From Roseobacter sp. GAI101 (GTDB lineage: Bacteria > Pseudomonadota > Alphaproteobacteria > Rhodobacterales > Rhodobacteraceae): a stretch of 64,000 nucleotides of DNA. Under the pieces are notes generated by a model. It did not search any database, was not told the origin of the DNA, and was given only the letters and a program-made list of their open reading frames with translations. The translations under genes and the position numbers were made by a program. This document shows, piece after piece, positions 18,619 through 27,215 of this stretch (position 1 is the first letter of the stretch; each line of letters starts with the position of its first letter). The stretch covers positions 3,088,929-3,152,928 of the forward strand of contig NZ_DS999213.1 in NCBI RefSeq assembly GCF_000156335.1, read 5' to 3'.

Positions 18619-19920
18619 ATGGCGGATCTAAGAAGCGACTTTGTGGGTATCAAAAGCCCGAACCCATTCTGGCTGGCCTCGGCCCCGCCAACCGACAAGG
18701 AATACAACGTGCGCCGCGCCTTCGAGGCAGGCTGGGGCGGTGTGGTCTGGAAAACACTGGGCATCGACCCGCCTGTGGTCAACGTGAACGGCCCGCGCTA
18801 TGGCGCGATTTACGGTGCTGATCGCCGGTTGCTGGGCCTCAACAACATCGAATTGATCACAGACCGCCCGCTTGCGCAGAACCTGCAAGAGATCAAATCG
18901 GTCAAACGCGACTATCCTGATCGCGCGATGGTCGTGTCACTGATGGTGCCTTGCGAAGAAGAGCCCTGGAAATACATTCTGCCACTGGTAGAAGAAACCG
19001 GTGCCGATGGGGTCGAACTGAACTTTGGCTGTCCGCATGGCATGTCCGAACGTGGCATGGGCGCGGCCGTCGGCCAGGTCCCGGAATACATCGAGATGGT
19101 CACCCGCTGGGTCAAGGCCAGCACGCGGATGCCCGTGATCGTCAAACTGACGCCGAACATTGCCGACATCCGCAAACCGGCCGAGGCGGCGTTGCGCGGC
19201 GGTGCCGACGCGGTAAGCTTGATCAACACGATCAACTCCATCACCTCGGTTGATCTGGACCTGTTCGCGCCAGAGCCGACGATTGATGGCAAAGGGGCAC
19301 ATGGCGGCTATTGCGGTCCGGCGGTCAAACCGATTGCGCTGAACATGGTGGCCGAGATCGCGCGCGACCCCGGGCTGTCGCAGGTCCCGATCAGCGGGAT
19401 TGGTGGCGTGACCACATGGCGCGACGCAGCCGAGTTTATGGCGCTTGGGGCCGGAAACGTGCAGGTCTGTACCGCCGTGATGACCTATGGTTTCAAAATC
19501 GTTCAGGAAATGATCAGCGGATTGTCTGAGTATCTGGACGACAAGGGCATGACTTCCGTCGATCAATTGGTCCGCCGCGCGGTCCCGAATGTGACGGACT
19601 GGAACCAGCTGAACCTGAACTATGTCGCCAAGGCGAAGATCAACGAGGACCTGTGCATTTCCTGCGGTCGTTGCTTTGCGGCTTGCGAAGATACCTCGCA
19701 CCAGGCCATTGCCATGTCCGAAGATCGCACCTTTTCGGTGATTGATGCGGAGTGTGTGGCTTGCAACCTGTGCGTCAACGTCTGCCCCGTCGAGAATTGC
19801 ATCACGATGGAGACGATGGCCCCTGGCACGACTGATCCGCGTACGGGAAAGGTTGTCGAAAAAGAATATGCCAACTGGACGACCCATCCTAACAACCCTG
19901 CAGCAACAGCGGCAGAATAA
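18619..19920 (+). CDS. preA: NAD-dependent dihydropyrimidine dehydrogenase subunit PreA
   Basis: The catalytic subunit (433 residues) reduces uracil or thymine to the 5,6-dihydro form. It is a dihydroorotate-dehydrogenase-type FMN barrel with the active-site cysteine in NFGCPHGMSERGMG, followed by a C-terminal ferredoxin-like domain with CISCGRCFAAC and CVACNLCVNVC binding two 4Fe-4S clusters. GGGAG about eight bases upstream fixes the ATG at 18619; a longer frame overlapping preT lacks similarity. Together with the carbamoylase and dihydropyrimidinase downstream it gives the complete reductive route from uracil to beta-alanine. Confidence 0.95.
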   Translation: MADLRSDFVGIKSPNPFWLASAPPTDKEYNVRRAFEAGWGGVVWKTLGIDPPVVNVNGPRYGAIYGADRRLLGLNNIELITDRPLAQNLQEIKSVKRDYPDRAMVVSLMVPCEEEPWKYILPLVEETGADGVELNFGCPHGMSERGMGAAVGQVPEYIEMVTRWVKASTRMPVIVKLTPNIADIRKPAEAALRGGADAVSLINTINSITSVDLDLFAPEPTIDGKGAHGGYCGPAVKPIALNMVAEIARDPGLSQVPISGIGGVTTWRDAAEFMALGAGNVQVCTAVMTYGFKIVQEMISGLSEYLDDKGMTSVDQLVRRAVPNVTDWNQLNLNYVAKAKINEDLCISCGRCFAACEDTSHQAIAMSEDRTFSVIDAECVACNLCVNVCPVENCITMETMAPGTTDPRTGKVVEKEYANWTTHPNNPAATAAE

Positions 19921-19926
19921 GGCGGG

Positions 19927-20397
19927 TCAGGCCTTTTTAGTGTTCTTGAAATTCATCAGAATGTCCGCTGTCGGCAACGGCAGCGGGCCTTCTGCTTTCG
20001 GAAGCTTGGGTTCAGGATCGGCGGGCGCGTCCCCGCTGACGATGCCATCCACCATGGCTTCTGCACGCGCGTTCTGCATGGCAGTAATCGCGTAGCGGCG
20101 CGCGTCGTCATCGTTCATCGCTTTGTTCTGGATAGAAGTTTTCGCGTTCACGACGGACTTTGCCGTGGCGTTCGACATTGCCAAACGCTCTGCATTTGCC
20201 TGGGCAGACGCGTAGCCGGATGATCCGCTGCCGGACCCGGCACCATTGTCTGTGGATGATCCGCCATTTCCGCTTGAGGACGAACTTGAGGTCGGGGGTA
20301 TGCTTGTCGTTGGGGTCGCCGCACTGGTCGCTGCTGGCGCAGGTGCCAAAGGCGTTTGCGGCGGCAGCAGAGTGCTGACAGATGATATGGATACCAT
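19927..20397 (-). CDS. Hypothetical low-complexity protein
   Basis: I do not recognise this 156-residue protein. The first half is rich in Ser, Gly, Pro and Thr (including SSSSSSGNGGSS) and looks disordered. The second half is a likely helical segment rich in Ala, Asn and Asp (NAERLAMSNATAKS, DDDARRYAITAMQNARAEAM), ending NFKNTKKA. There is no signal peptide or membrane segment. A GGAG precedes the ATG. It lies between preA and rutR on the minus strand, its stop only seven bases from the preA stop. Its position gives no clear functional hint. Confidence 0.7.
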   Translation of the reverse strand: MVSISSVSTLLPPQTPLAPAPAATSAATPTTSIPPTSSSSSSGNGGSSTDNGAGSGSGSSGYASAQANAERLAMSNATAKSVVNAKTSIQNKAMNDDDARRYAITAMQNARAEAMVDGIVSGDAPADPEPKLPKAEGPLPLPTADILMNFKNTKKA

Positions 20398-20515
20398 TTT
20401 CTTACTCCGTTAGGTCAAAGTTTGATCGCCCACCACCACGCGGTAACTGGTTATCATTCTGTGTTAATCGGAGATCAAAAACATCTGTTTTCTGAAAGGC
20501 TAGTTAACTAATCCT

Positions 20516-21133
20516 TTAGGGGCGAAGCATTTTCCCGAACATGGCGCTTAGGTGGTCGGAGGCGCTTTGATGCGGGTCAGCATCTTTTCCCAGCAAAACG
20601 GACACTTGGGCGGCGAAATCGGCGTAATGCTGCGTGGCGGCCCAGATCGAAAAGATCAGGTGGTGCGGGTCCAGCGGCGCGATTTTCCCGGCATCTATCC
20701 AGCCTGCAATAACCGCACATTTTTCATCAAATAGAGGCTTTAGATCGCTTTCCAGATGGGGGCCCATCCGCGGCGCGCCTTGCAGGATTTCGCCCGCAAA
20801 CAGCCGGCTTTCGCGGGGCAGGTCGCGGGCCATGTCCAGTTTGCGCTGCACATAGGCAAGAATTTCGGTCTGCGGATCGCCGTCCGGATCAAGTTCGACC
20901 AAAGGGTCAAGCCATGTCTCCATAAGCTGGCTCAATAGGGTCAGGTGAATGTCTTCCTTGCCCTGAAAGTAATACAGGATGTTGGGTTTGCTCAGCCCGG
21001 CCTCGGTTGCAATCTGGTCCAGCGTGGCCCCCCGATAGCCCTGCTTCGAGAATACTTCGAGCGCGGCATCCAGGATGACACGGCGGTTGCGCTTTTGGAT
21101 GCGGCTTGGTTTTTTCTGTGTGCCATCGGGCAT
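20516..21133 (-). CDS. rutR: TetR family regulator, RutR-like
   Basis: The 205-residue regulator has an N-terminal TetR helix-turn-helix (TLDQIATEAGLSKPNILYYF) and a C-terminal ligand domain of RutR type (LIFSIWAATQHYADFAAQV). RutR in E. coli binds uracil and controls pyrimidine use. AAGGAA eight bases before the ATG at 21133 decides the start over a longer reading. It is divergent from the carbamoylase gene, and the perfect palindrome at 21242-21257 lies between them, so autoregulation together with control of the hydrolase operon is likely. Confidence 0.88.
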   Translation of the reverse strand: MPDGTQKKPSRIQKRNRRVILDAALEVFSKQGYRGATLDQIATEAGLSKPNILYYFQGKEDIHLTLLSQLMETWLDPLVELDPDGDPQTEILAYVQRKLDMARDLPRESRLFAGEILQGAPRMGPHLESDLKPLFDEKCAVIAGWIDAGKIAPLDPHHLIFSIWAATQHYADFAAQVSVLLGKDADPHQSASDHLSAMFGKMLRP

Positions 21134-21241
21134 CTGCGCGTGTTCCTTTGTTGTTGCCTTAAAATCCGGCACTCTTTCAGAGCGGGGCGGATTCTTCCGA
21201 AAGCAATTCTTGACAGACACCAACCTAAACGTAATCGTGTA

Positions 21242-21257
21242 TTTACCAAATGGTAAA
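21242..21257. promoter_or_regulatory. Putative RutR operator in the rutR/carbamoylase intergenic region
   Basis: TTTACCA-AA-TGGTAAA is a perfect 16-base palindrome between rutR and the carbamoylase gene. It shares its half-sites with the near-palindrome in front of preT. Its core ACCA-NN-TGGT resembles the E. coli RutR box. Confidence 0.75.
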
Positions 21258-21302
21258 AATTTTACGTCTTTCGCAAGATTGATTTAGACAAAGGATCCTC
21301 CT

Positions 21303-22553
21303 ATGGCCGCGCCCGGTGAAAACCTGAAGATCAACCCCGACCGTTTGTGGGACAGTCTGATGGAGATGGCCCAGATCGGGCCCGGTGTGGCGGGCGGGAA
21401 CAACCGGCAGACCCTGACCGACGAAGATGCCGAAGGTCGCGCGTTGTTCCAGAAATGGTGCGAGGATGCAGGCTGCACCATGGGGCTGGACCAGATGGGC
21501 AACATGTTCGCGCAGCGCGACGGCACGGACCCGGATGCGCTGCCGGTCTATGTTGGGTCGCATCTGGACACCCAGCCGACCGGCGGCAAATACGATGGCG
21601 TGTTGGGGGTCTTGGGCGGGCTAGAAATTCTGCGCACGATGAATGATCTGGGCATCAAGACAAAACACCCGGTCGTCGCGACGAACTGGACCAACGAGGA
21701 AGGCACGCGCTTTGCGCCTGCGATGCTGTCTTCGGGGGTGTTTGCGGGCATTCATACCCAGGATTGGGCCTATGCCAAGACCGACGCCAAGGGGGCGACG
21801 TTCGGAGACGAGCTGAAGCGCATTGGCTGGCAGGGCGAAGAGCAAGTCGGCGCGCGCAAGATGCATGCGTTCTTTGAGCTGCACATCGAACAAGGTCCGA
21901 TACTGGAAGCCGAAGGCAAGGATATTGGCGTCGTCACCCACGGGCAGGGCCTGTCCTGGACGCAGATCACCGTAACAGGCAAGGACGCGCACACCGGATC
22001 CACCCCGATGCCGTTGCGCAAGAATGCCGGGCTTGGCATGGCGCGGATCCTGGAAAAAGTTGACCAGATCGCATGGTCCCACGCGCCCCATGCGGTGGGG
22101 GCTGCGGGGCATATAGATGTTTACCCGAATTCGCGGAATGTGATTCCCGGAAAGGCCGTCTTTACAGTGGATTTCAGATCGCCGGACCTTGTCGTGATTG
22201 AAAAGATGGAAGCGCAGTTGCGGGTCGATGCGCAGAAGATCGCGGACGACATGGGGCTGGAGATCGCGTTCGAGAAAGTTGGCGGATTTGATCCTGTAAC
22301 CTTTGACGAGGGCTGCGTTTCGGCCATCAGATCCGCTGCCGAGCGGTTGGGGTATTCGCATATGGATATCATCTCGGGGGCGGGGCATGACGCGTGCTGG
22401 ATTAACCGGGTGGCACCATCCGCGATGGTGATGTGCCCTTGTGTCGACGGTTTGAGCCATAACGAGGCGGAAGAGATCACGAAGGACTGGGCCAGGGCAG
22501 GGGCGGATGTGTTGCTGCATGCGGTGCTTGAGACAGCGGAGATCGTCGGGTGA
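21303..22553 (+). CDS. N-carbamoyl amidohydrolase (beta-ureidopropionase type)
   Basis: This 416-residue Zn/Mn-dependent M20 family enzyme hydrolyses N-carbamoyl-beta-alanine or N-carbamoyl-L-amino acids to the amine, CO2 and ammonia. Metal ligands are in GSHLDTQPTGGKYDGVLGV, TNEEGTRFAPAM and ELHIEQGP. The dimerisation segment carries DAHTGSTPMPLRKNAG, and SGAGHDACW near the C-terminus is characteristic. Its place between the RutR-like regulator and dihydropyrimidinase points to the last step of reductive pyrimidine breakdown. It is followed by a double-palindrome element at 22562-22605. Confidence 0.92.
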   Translation: MAAPGENLKINPDRLWDSLMEMAQIGPGVAGGNNRQTLTDEDAEGRALFQKWCEDAGCTMGLDQMGNMFAQRDGTDPDALPVYVGSHLDTQPTGGKYDGVLGVLGGLEILRTMNDLGIKTKHPVVATNWTNEEGTRFAPAMLSSGVFAGIHTQDWAYAKTDAKGATFGDELKRIGWQGEEQVGARKMHAFFELHIEQGPILEAEGKDIGVVTHGQGLSWTQITVTGKDAHTGSTPMPLRKNAGLGMARILEKVDQIAWSHAPHAVGAAGHIDVYPNSRNVIPGKAVFTVDFRSPDLVVIEKMEAQLRVDAQKIADDMGLEIAFEKVGGFDPVTFDEGCVSAIRSAAERLGYSHMDIISGAGHDACWINRVAPSAMVMCPCVDGLSHNEAEEITKDWARAGADVLLHAVLETAEIVG

Positions 22554-22561
22554 GACAAGAC

Positions 22562-22605
22562 GTTTTCTTTGAAAGAAAACGGACCGGAATTTTCAAAAAA
22601 TTCCG
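22562..22605. repeat. Double AT-rich palindrome element, copy 1
   Basis: A perfect palindrome GTTTTCTTT-G-AAAGAAAAC (22562-22580) is followed after a short GC spacer by CGGAATTTT-CAA-AAAATTCCG (22585-22605). It lies nine bases after the carbamoylase stop. A related pair follows the dacB stop at 36938-36985. It could form two hairpins with T-rich strands and act as a bidirectional terminator or attenuator. Confidence 0.6.
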
Positions 22606-22617
22606 TGGTGGCGCGTG

Positions 22618-22941
22618 ATGCTGGAAGCCGGGCTTTCCATCGCGGAGCGGATCACCGCATTGATCGAAGCAGAACTGGGAGAGGCCGCCTTGAGCGAAGA
22701 TCAGGTCTTTCGGAGAACCGCCGAAGATTTTCGCAAGACGTTACGGGTGCCGCGCGAGATCAAGGTGAATTTCAGCGGCGGGATCACACAGACATGCTGG
22801 TCGGTGTCGCGCGGGGATGGCACGTACCGCGTGGTGTATATGCCGATTGCGGGGTATTTCTCGCTTTGTGTGGAGAGCGATTTCGGCCCATTGGATATTG
22901 GGGTGCATGGGCCGGCATTGGGGTGTTTCGGGTCGGTTTGA
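22618..22941 (+). CDS. Hypothetical protein in the pyrimidine operon
   Basis: I do not recognise this 107-residue protein. The N-terminal half is an acidic helix (LSIAERITALIEAELGEAAL), and the rest is a probable beta-rich domain with KVNFSGGITQTCWSVSRGDG and YRVVYMPIAGYFSLCVES. There is no signal peptide. A GTG three bases earlier is an alternative start. It lies between the carbamoylase and dihydropyrimidinase genes, but hairpins on both sides suggest its expression may be set apart. A link to pyrimidine metabolism is only positional. Confidence 0.6.
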   Translation: MLEAGLSIAERITALIEAELGEAALSEDQVFRRTAEDFRKTLRVPREIKVNFSGGITQTCWSVSRGDGTYRVVYMPIAGYFSLCVESDFGPLDIGVHGPALGCFGSV

Positions 22942-22984
22942 TGGGACTGTCCCGCATGTCTGGGGGCCACCCCATTGCGTGCAG

Positions 22985-23002
22985 GTGGGGGCCAGCCCCC
23001 AC
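22985..23002. repeat. GC-rich inverted repeat before dihydropyrimidinase
   Basis: GTGGGGGC-CA-GCCCCCAC is a perfect eight-base stem with a two-base loop. It is followed by CACCCCCGGGATTTTG, which leads into repeat copy D. No clear T-tract follows directly, so it is not a standard terminator. Confidence 0.5.
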
Positions 23003-23007
23003 ACCCC

Positions 23008-23033
23008 CGGGATTTTGAACCATTTGGAATAAG
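23008..23033. repeat. Dispersed intergenic repeat, copy D
   Basis: CGGGATTTT-GA-ACCATTTGGAATAAG is almost the same as copy C before gcvP (9034-9056), differing at about four of 23 positions. It lies about 22 bases before the dihydropyrimidinase start. Confidence 0.5.
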
Positions 23034-23054
23034 ATATCAGACGGGAGTTTCGAG

Positions 23055-24515
23055 ATGAGCAAGGTGATCAAGGGCGGAATGGTTTGCACGGCAGACCGGA
23101 CTTGGAAAGCGGATGTGTTGATCGAAGGCGAAATCATCAAGCAGATCGGGGAAGATCTGGTTGGAGACGAGTATATCGACGCCGAGGGGGCCTATGTCAT
23201 TCCCGGTGGCATTGACCCGCACACGCATCTTGAGATGCCCTTTATGGGTACCACGGCGGCCGAGACATTCGAAAGCGGGACCTGGGCTGCCGCGGTCGGT
23301 GGGACGACCATGATCGTGGATTTCTGTCTGCCCGGGGCGGATGGGTCGATCAAGAACGCGATCAATGAATGGCACCGCAAGTCGGCCCCGCAAATCTGTT
23401 CCGATGTCGGGTACCACATGGCGATCACCGGTTGGAACGAGAATGTCTTTGACGAGATGAAGGATGCCGTCGACATGGGCGTGAACTCCTTCAAGCATTT
23501 CATGGCCTATAAAGGGGCTTTGATGGTCGAGGATGACGAGATGTTCGCGTCGTTCCAGCGTTGTGCCGAATTGGGTGCCCTGCCGATGGTGCATGCCGAG
23601 AATGGCGATCTGGTCGCCGCTTTGCAGGAAAAATACTTCAATCAGGGGATTACGGGGCCCGAAGGCCATGCGTATTCGCGGCCTCCGGAGTTGGAAGGTG
23701 AAGCGGCGAACAGGGCAATCACCATTGCCGATGCCGCGGGTGTGCCGCTGTATATCGTGCATGTGTCTTGCGAGCAGACCCACGAGGCGATCCGGCGGGC
23801 GCGGCAGAAAGGCATGCGGGTATACGGCGAGCCTTTGATCCAGTTTCTGACACTGGACGAATCCGAGTATTTCAACAAGGACTGGGACCATGCCGCACGG
23901 CGTGTCATGTCGCCACCGTTCCGGTCCAAGGACCATCAGGACAGTTTGTGGGCTGGTCTGCAATCGGGGTCGTTGCAGGTGGTGGCAACAGATCACGCGG
24001 CGTTTTCGACGGCGCAGAAGCGCGCGGGCAAGGATGACTTCCGGATCATTCCCAACGGATCGAACGGACTTGAGGAGCGTCTTGCCGTGTTGTGGACCGA
24101 GGGTGTCGAGACGGGCCGTTTGACGCCGAATGAATTCGTTGCGGCGACATCGACCAACGTGGCGAAGATTTTGAACATCTATCCGCGCAAGGGCGCGATT
24201 GTCGAAGGCGCGGATGCGGATATCGTGGTGTGGGACCCGAAGATCAGCAAGACGATATCGCCGGCGAACCACCATTCGGTTCTGGATTATAACGTGTTCG
24301 AGGGTTTCAACGTTACCGCGCAAAGCCGCTATACGCTGAGCCGGGGCGAGGTTATCTGGGCCTGGGGGCAGAATTCGCAGCCTAACCCGGGCCGCGGGCG
24401 ATTTGTGCCGCGGCCTGCTTTTCCTTCGGCCAATCTGGCGTTGAGCAAGTGGAAAGAGCTTACTGCGCCCAAGATGATCAAGCGTGATCCGTTGAATATC
24501 CCGGCAGGGATTTGA
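23055..24515 (+). CDS. hydA: Dihydropyrimidinase
   Basis: The enzyme (486 residues) opens the ring of dihydrouracil or dihydrothymine and can act on hydantoins. The binuclear zinc centre of the cyclic amidohydrolase family is visible: HxH in DPHTHLEMPFMGT, the carboxylated lysine in FKHFMAYKGAL, His in MVHAENGD, His in YIVHVSCEQ and Asp in VATDHAAFST. Full family length. GGGAG precedes the ATG. Together with PreTA upstream and the carbamoylase before it, it completes the conversion of uracil to beta-alanine. The ABC importer genes follow after 108 bases. Confidence 0.96.
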   Translation: MSKVIKGGMVCTADRTWKADVLIEGEIIKQIGEDLVGDEYIDAEGAYVIPGGIDPHTHLEMPFMGTTAAETFESGTWAAAVGGTTMIVDFCLPGADGSIKNAINEWHRKSAPQICSDVGYHMAITGWNENVFDEMKDAVDMGVNSFKHFMAYKGALMVEDDEMFASFQRCAELGALPMVHAENGDLVAALQEKYFNQGITGPEGHAYSRPPELEGEAANRAITIADAAGVPLYIVHVSCEQTHEAIRRARQKGMRVYGEPLIQFLTLDESEYFNKDWDHAARRVMSPPFRSKDHQDSLWAGLQSGSLQVVATDHAAFSTAQKRAGKDDFRIIPNGSNGLEERLAVLWTEGVETGRLTPNEFVAATSTNVAKILNIYPRKGAIVEGADADIVVWDPKISKTISPANHHSVLDYNVFEGFNVTAQSRYTLSRGEVIWAWGQNSQPNPGRGRFVPRPAFPSANLALSKWKELTAPKMIKRDPLNIPAGI

Positions 24516-24623
24516 CCCCATCCAAAGGAAGTGATCACCTGTTCTGATGCGGTTGATTGAAATACAAAAGAAAGAGAATACCAAAGTGCAAGTGATCTAC
24601 CGGATGGGCCGCAGGGCAGACAT

Positions 24624-25406
24624 ATGACCAGCGCGCCTGTTATCTCAGCCAAGAACCTGTCGCTGACATTCGAAACGAACGATGGCCCCGTGCATGCCTT
24701 GAAAGATGTTTCGCTGGACATCGAGAAAGGCGATTTCGTCAGCTTTATCGGCCCATCTGGGTGTGGGAAGACGACGTTTTTACGCTGCATGGCGGATCTT
24801 GAGCAACCGACCGACGGTATTATCACGGTCAATGGCGTGAGCGCGGCCGAAGCCCGGCGGGCGCGGGCCTACGGCTATGTGTTTCAGGCCGCCGGCCTTT
24901 ATCCGTGGCGGACCATTGGCGGCAATATCCGGCTGCCCCTTGAGATCATGGGGTATTCCAAGGCCGATCAGGCTGAGCGAATTGCGCGGGTGTTGGAGTT
25001 GGTCGAACTGTCTGGGTTCGAGAAGAAATTCCCGTGGCAATTGTCGGGCGGGATGCAGCAGCGGGCCAGCATCGCGCGGGCGTTGGCGTTTGATGCGGAT
25101 ATCCTGTTGATGGACGAACCGTTTGGCGCGTTGGACGAGATTGTGCGCGATCACTTGAACGAGCAATTGTTGCGGCTGTGGGCGCGGACGGAAAAGACGA
25201 TCGCCTTTGTCACCCATTCGATCCCCGAAGCGGTGTATCTGAGCACCAAGATCGTCGTGATGAGCCCAAGGCCGGGGCGCATAACCGACGTGATCGAGAG
25301 CCCGCTGCCGCGCGAGCGGCCCCTGGAGATACGCGAGACTCCGGAATTTCTGGAGATCGCGCACCGGGTGCGTGAAGGATTGCGGGCGGGGCATGGCGAT
25401 GTCTGA
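24624..25406 (+). CDS. ABC transporter ATP-binding protein (nitrate/taurine/NMT1 type)
   Basis: The 260-residue ATPase has Walker A GPSGCGKTTFLRCM, signature LSGGMQQRASIARALAF and Walker B ILLMDEPFGALDE, the pattern of SsuB/TauB/ThiZ-like importers. It energises the two permeases and binding protein that follow (25476-28205). Its location next to pyrimidine catabolic genes suggests uptake of pyrimidines or thiamine-type pyrimidine precursors. That substrate call is inference. Confidence 0.92.
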   Translation: MTSAPVISAKNLSLTFETNDGPVHALKDVSLDIEKGDFVSFIGPSGCGKTTFLRCMADLEQPTDGIITVNGVSAAEARRARAYGYVFQAAGLYPWRTIGGNIRLPLEIMGYSKADQAERIARVLELVELSGFEKKFPWQLSGGMQQRASIARALAFDADILLMDEPFGALDEIVRDHLNEQLLRLWARTEKTIAFVTHSIPEAVYLSTKIVVMSPRPGRITDVIESPLPRERPLEIRETPEFLEIAHRVREGLRAGHGDV

Positions 25407-25434
25407 GCGCGTGTTTTTGGCTGAGCGGCCCTTC

Positions 25435-25461
25435 GGGGAGGATATTTTTGAGCCAGAGAAG
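25435..25461. repeat. Dispersed intergenic repeat, copy E
   Basis: GGATATTTTTGAGCCAGAGAAG, preceded by a small CCC-TTC-GGG hairpin, lies between the ATPase and first permease genes. It matches copy A (87-112) at 20 of 22 positions. Its presence inside a transporter operon shows that the element also occurs within transcripts. Confidence 0.55.
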
Positions 25462-25475
25462 CGGGGGACTTGCGC

Positions 25476-26342
25476 GTGAGGCAAAGCTTTTGGCCCGTCG
25501 TGACCGTGGTCGGTTTGCTGTTGGTGATCTGGTATGCAGCCGCAGTCTGGCTGAATTCGGACTGGACCTATGACAAGGCGACGCGGTCGGGGGAGACGGT
25601 GACCGCCACGTCCCTTGTGGCGGATACATGGGCGCAGAAGAAGCCGAAACTGCCCGCGCCGCATCAGGTCGCGGCCGAGATTTGGGAGACCACCGTTCTG
25701 AAGAATATCACTTCGAAGCGGTCCTTGGTCTATCATTCCTGGGTGACGTTAAGTGCGACTTTGCTGGGGTTCGGATTGGGAACAGTACTGGGCACGCTGC
25801 TAGCTGTGGGGATCGTGTTCAACCGGACGATGGACATGTCGGTGATGCCCTGGGTGATCGCCAGCCAGACCATCCCCATTCTGGCGATTGCGCCGATGAT
25901 CATCGTGGTGCTGAATGCCGTTGGCATTTCGGGACTGCTGCCCAAGGCGATGATCAGCATGTACCTGTCGTTCTTTCCGGTTGTCGTCGGCATGGTCAAA
26001 GGGCTGCGCAGCCCCGACCAGATGCAGTTGGACCAGATGCGGACCTGGCATGCCAGCGCGTCCCAGACGTTCTGGCGGCTGCGGCTGCCCGCGTCGATGC
26101 CGTATTTCTTTACCTCGCTAAAGATCGCGATGGCGGCGTCCTTGGTGGGGGCCATTGTCGGTGAGTTGCCAACGGGCGCGGTTGCGGGCCTTGGGGCGCG
26201 GTTGCTGGCGGGCAGTTACTACGGTCAGACCATCCAGATCTGGAGCGCGTTGATCATGGCTGCAGCCTTGGCGGCGGCGCTGGTGGGAATGATCGGATTG
26301 GTCCAGCGGGTGACGTTGAAACGCATGGGGATGGCGCAATGA
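25476..26342 (+). CDS. ABC transporter permease 1 (pyrimidine-type importer)
   Basis: This inner-membrane permease (about 288 residues) has an N-terminal membrane segment (VVTVVGLLLVIWYAAAVWL), an unusually long hydrophilic loop (about residues 30-90), then five more segments with the EAA-like loop near DQMRTWHASASQTFWRLRLP. The GTG at 25476 is preferred because a GGGGG stretch lies about eight bases before it; a TTG six bases earlier is too close. The stop overlaps the next permease ATG (ATGA, 26339-26342). Confidence 0.85.
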   Translation: MRQSFWPVVTVVGLLLVIWYAAAVWLNSDWTYDKATRSGETVTATSLVADTWAQKKPKLPAPHQVAAEIWETTVLKNITSKRSLVYHSWVTLSATLLGFGLGTVLGTLLAVGIVFNRTMDMSVMPWVIASQTIPILAIAPMIIVVLNAVGISGLLPKAMISMYLSFFPVVVGMVKGLRSPDQMQLDQMRTWHASASQTFWRLRLPASMPYFFTSLKIAMAASLVGAIVGELPTGAVAGLGARLLAGSYYGQTIQIWSALIMAAALAAALVGMIGLVQRVTLKRMGMAQ

Positions 26343-27178
26343 TCTGGTTGATTTTCGCCATTGCGGCCTGGGCTTTGGGCTGGTGGGTGAACGTCCGGCT
26401 GGCGCGGGGGCGGGCCGGGCGCTTGCGTTCTTTGGCGGCACCAATGGTGTTCGGGGTCACCCTGATCGCTGTTTGGGAAGGCGTGGTGCGCGGGCTCGAG
26501 ATTTCGCCGGTGCTGCTGCCGACGCCGACGGCGATTGCCGCGCGTTTTGCCGCATCGCTTGATGTGCTATGGGTCGATTTTGTGCAGACCGTGCTGAAGG
26601 GCGCGCTTTCGGGCTATGTTCTTGGCTGTGGTGCCGCGTTCTTGATCGCGGTGGCGATTGACCGCTTTCCGTTCTTGCAGCGCGGGCTGCTGCCAGTGGG
26701 CAATTTCGTTGCCGCCCTGCCGGTGATCGGTATGGCCCCCATTCTGGTGATGTGGTTCGGGTTCGACTGGCAGTCCAAGGCGGCTGTGGTCGTGGTCATG
26801 GTGTTCTTTCCGATGCTGGTCAACACCGTGCAGGGGTTGCAGGCCACCGAGGCAATGCAGCGCGATCTGATGCGCACCTATGCGGCCAGCTATTGGGCAA
26901 CGCTATTCAAGCTGCGCCTGCCTGCCGCGATGCCTTTTGTGTTCAACGGGCTCAAGATCGGAACGACACTCGCCTTGATCGGCGCGATTGTTGCCGAATT
27001 TTTCGGCTCTCCGGTCAAGGGGATGGGGTTTCGGATATCGACCTCGGTCGGGCAGCTTGCGCTTGATCTGGTCTGGGCAGAGATTGTCGTTGCGGCAATT
27101 GCGGGGTCGGCCTTTTATGGGGCGATGTCGCTGATCGAGAAGGCGGTGACCTTCTGGCATCCAAGCCAAAGAAACTGA
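26339..27178 (+). CDS. ABC transporter permease 2
   Basis: The second permease (279 residues) begins with two membrane segments and has the EAA loop MRTYAASYWATLFKLRLPAAMP, which contacts the ATPase. It probably forms a heterodimer with the preceding permease, whose gene it overlaps by four bases. ThiX/SsuC-like architecture. Confidence 0.9.
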   Translation: MIWLIFAIAAWALGWWVNVRLARGRAGRLRSLAAPMVFGVTLIAVWEGVVRGLEISPVLLPTPTAIAARFAASLDVLWVDFVQTVLKGALSGYVLGCGAAFLIAVAIDRFPFLQRGLLPVGNFVAALPVIGMAPILVMWFGFDWQSKAAVVVVMVFFPMLVNTVQGLQATEAMQRDLMRTYAASYWATLFKLRLPAAMPFVFNGLKIGTTLALIGAIVAEFFGSPVKGMGFRISTSVGQLALDLVWAEIVVAAIAGSAFYGAMSLIEKAVTFWHPSQRN

Positions 27179-27215
27179 TGACGATTAAAAAACCAACCAA
27201 CAGGGAGTTCAAGAA

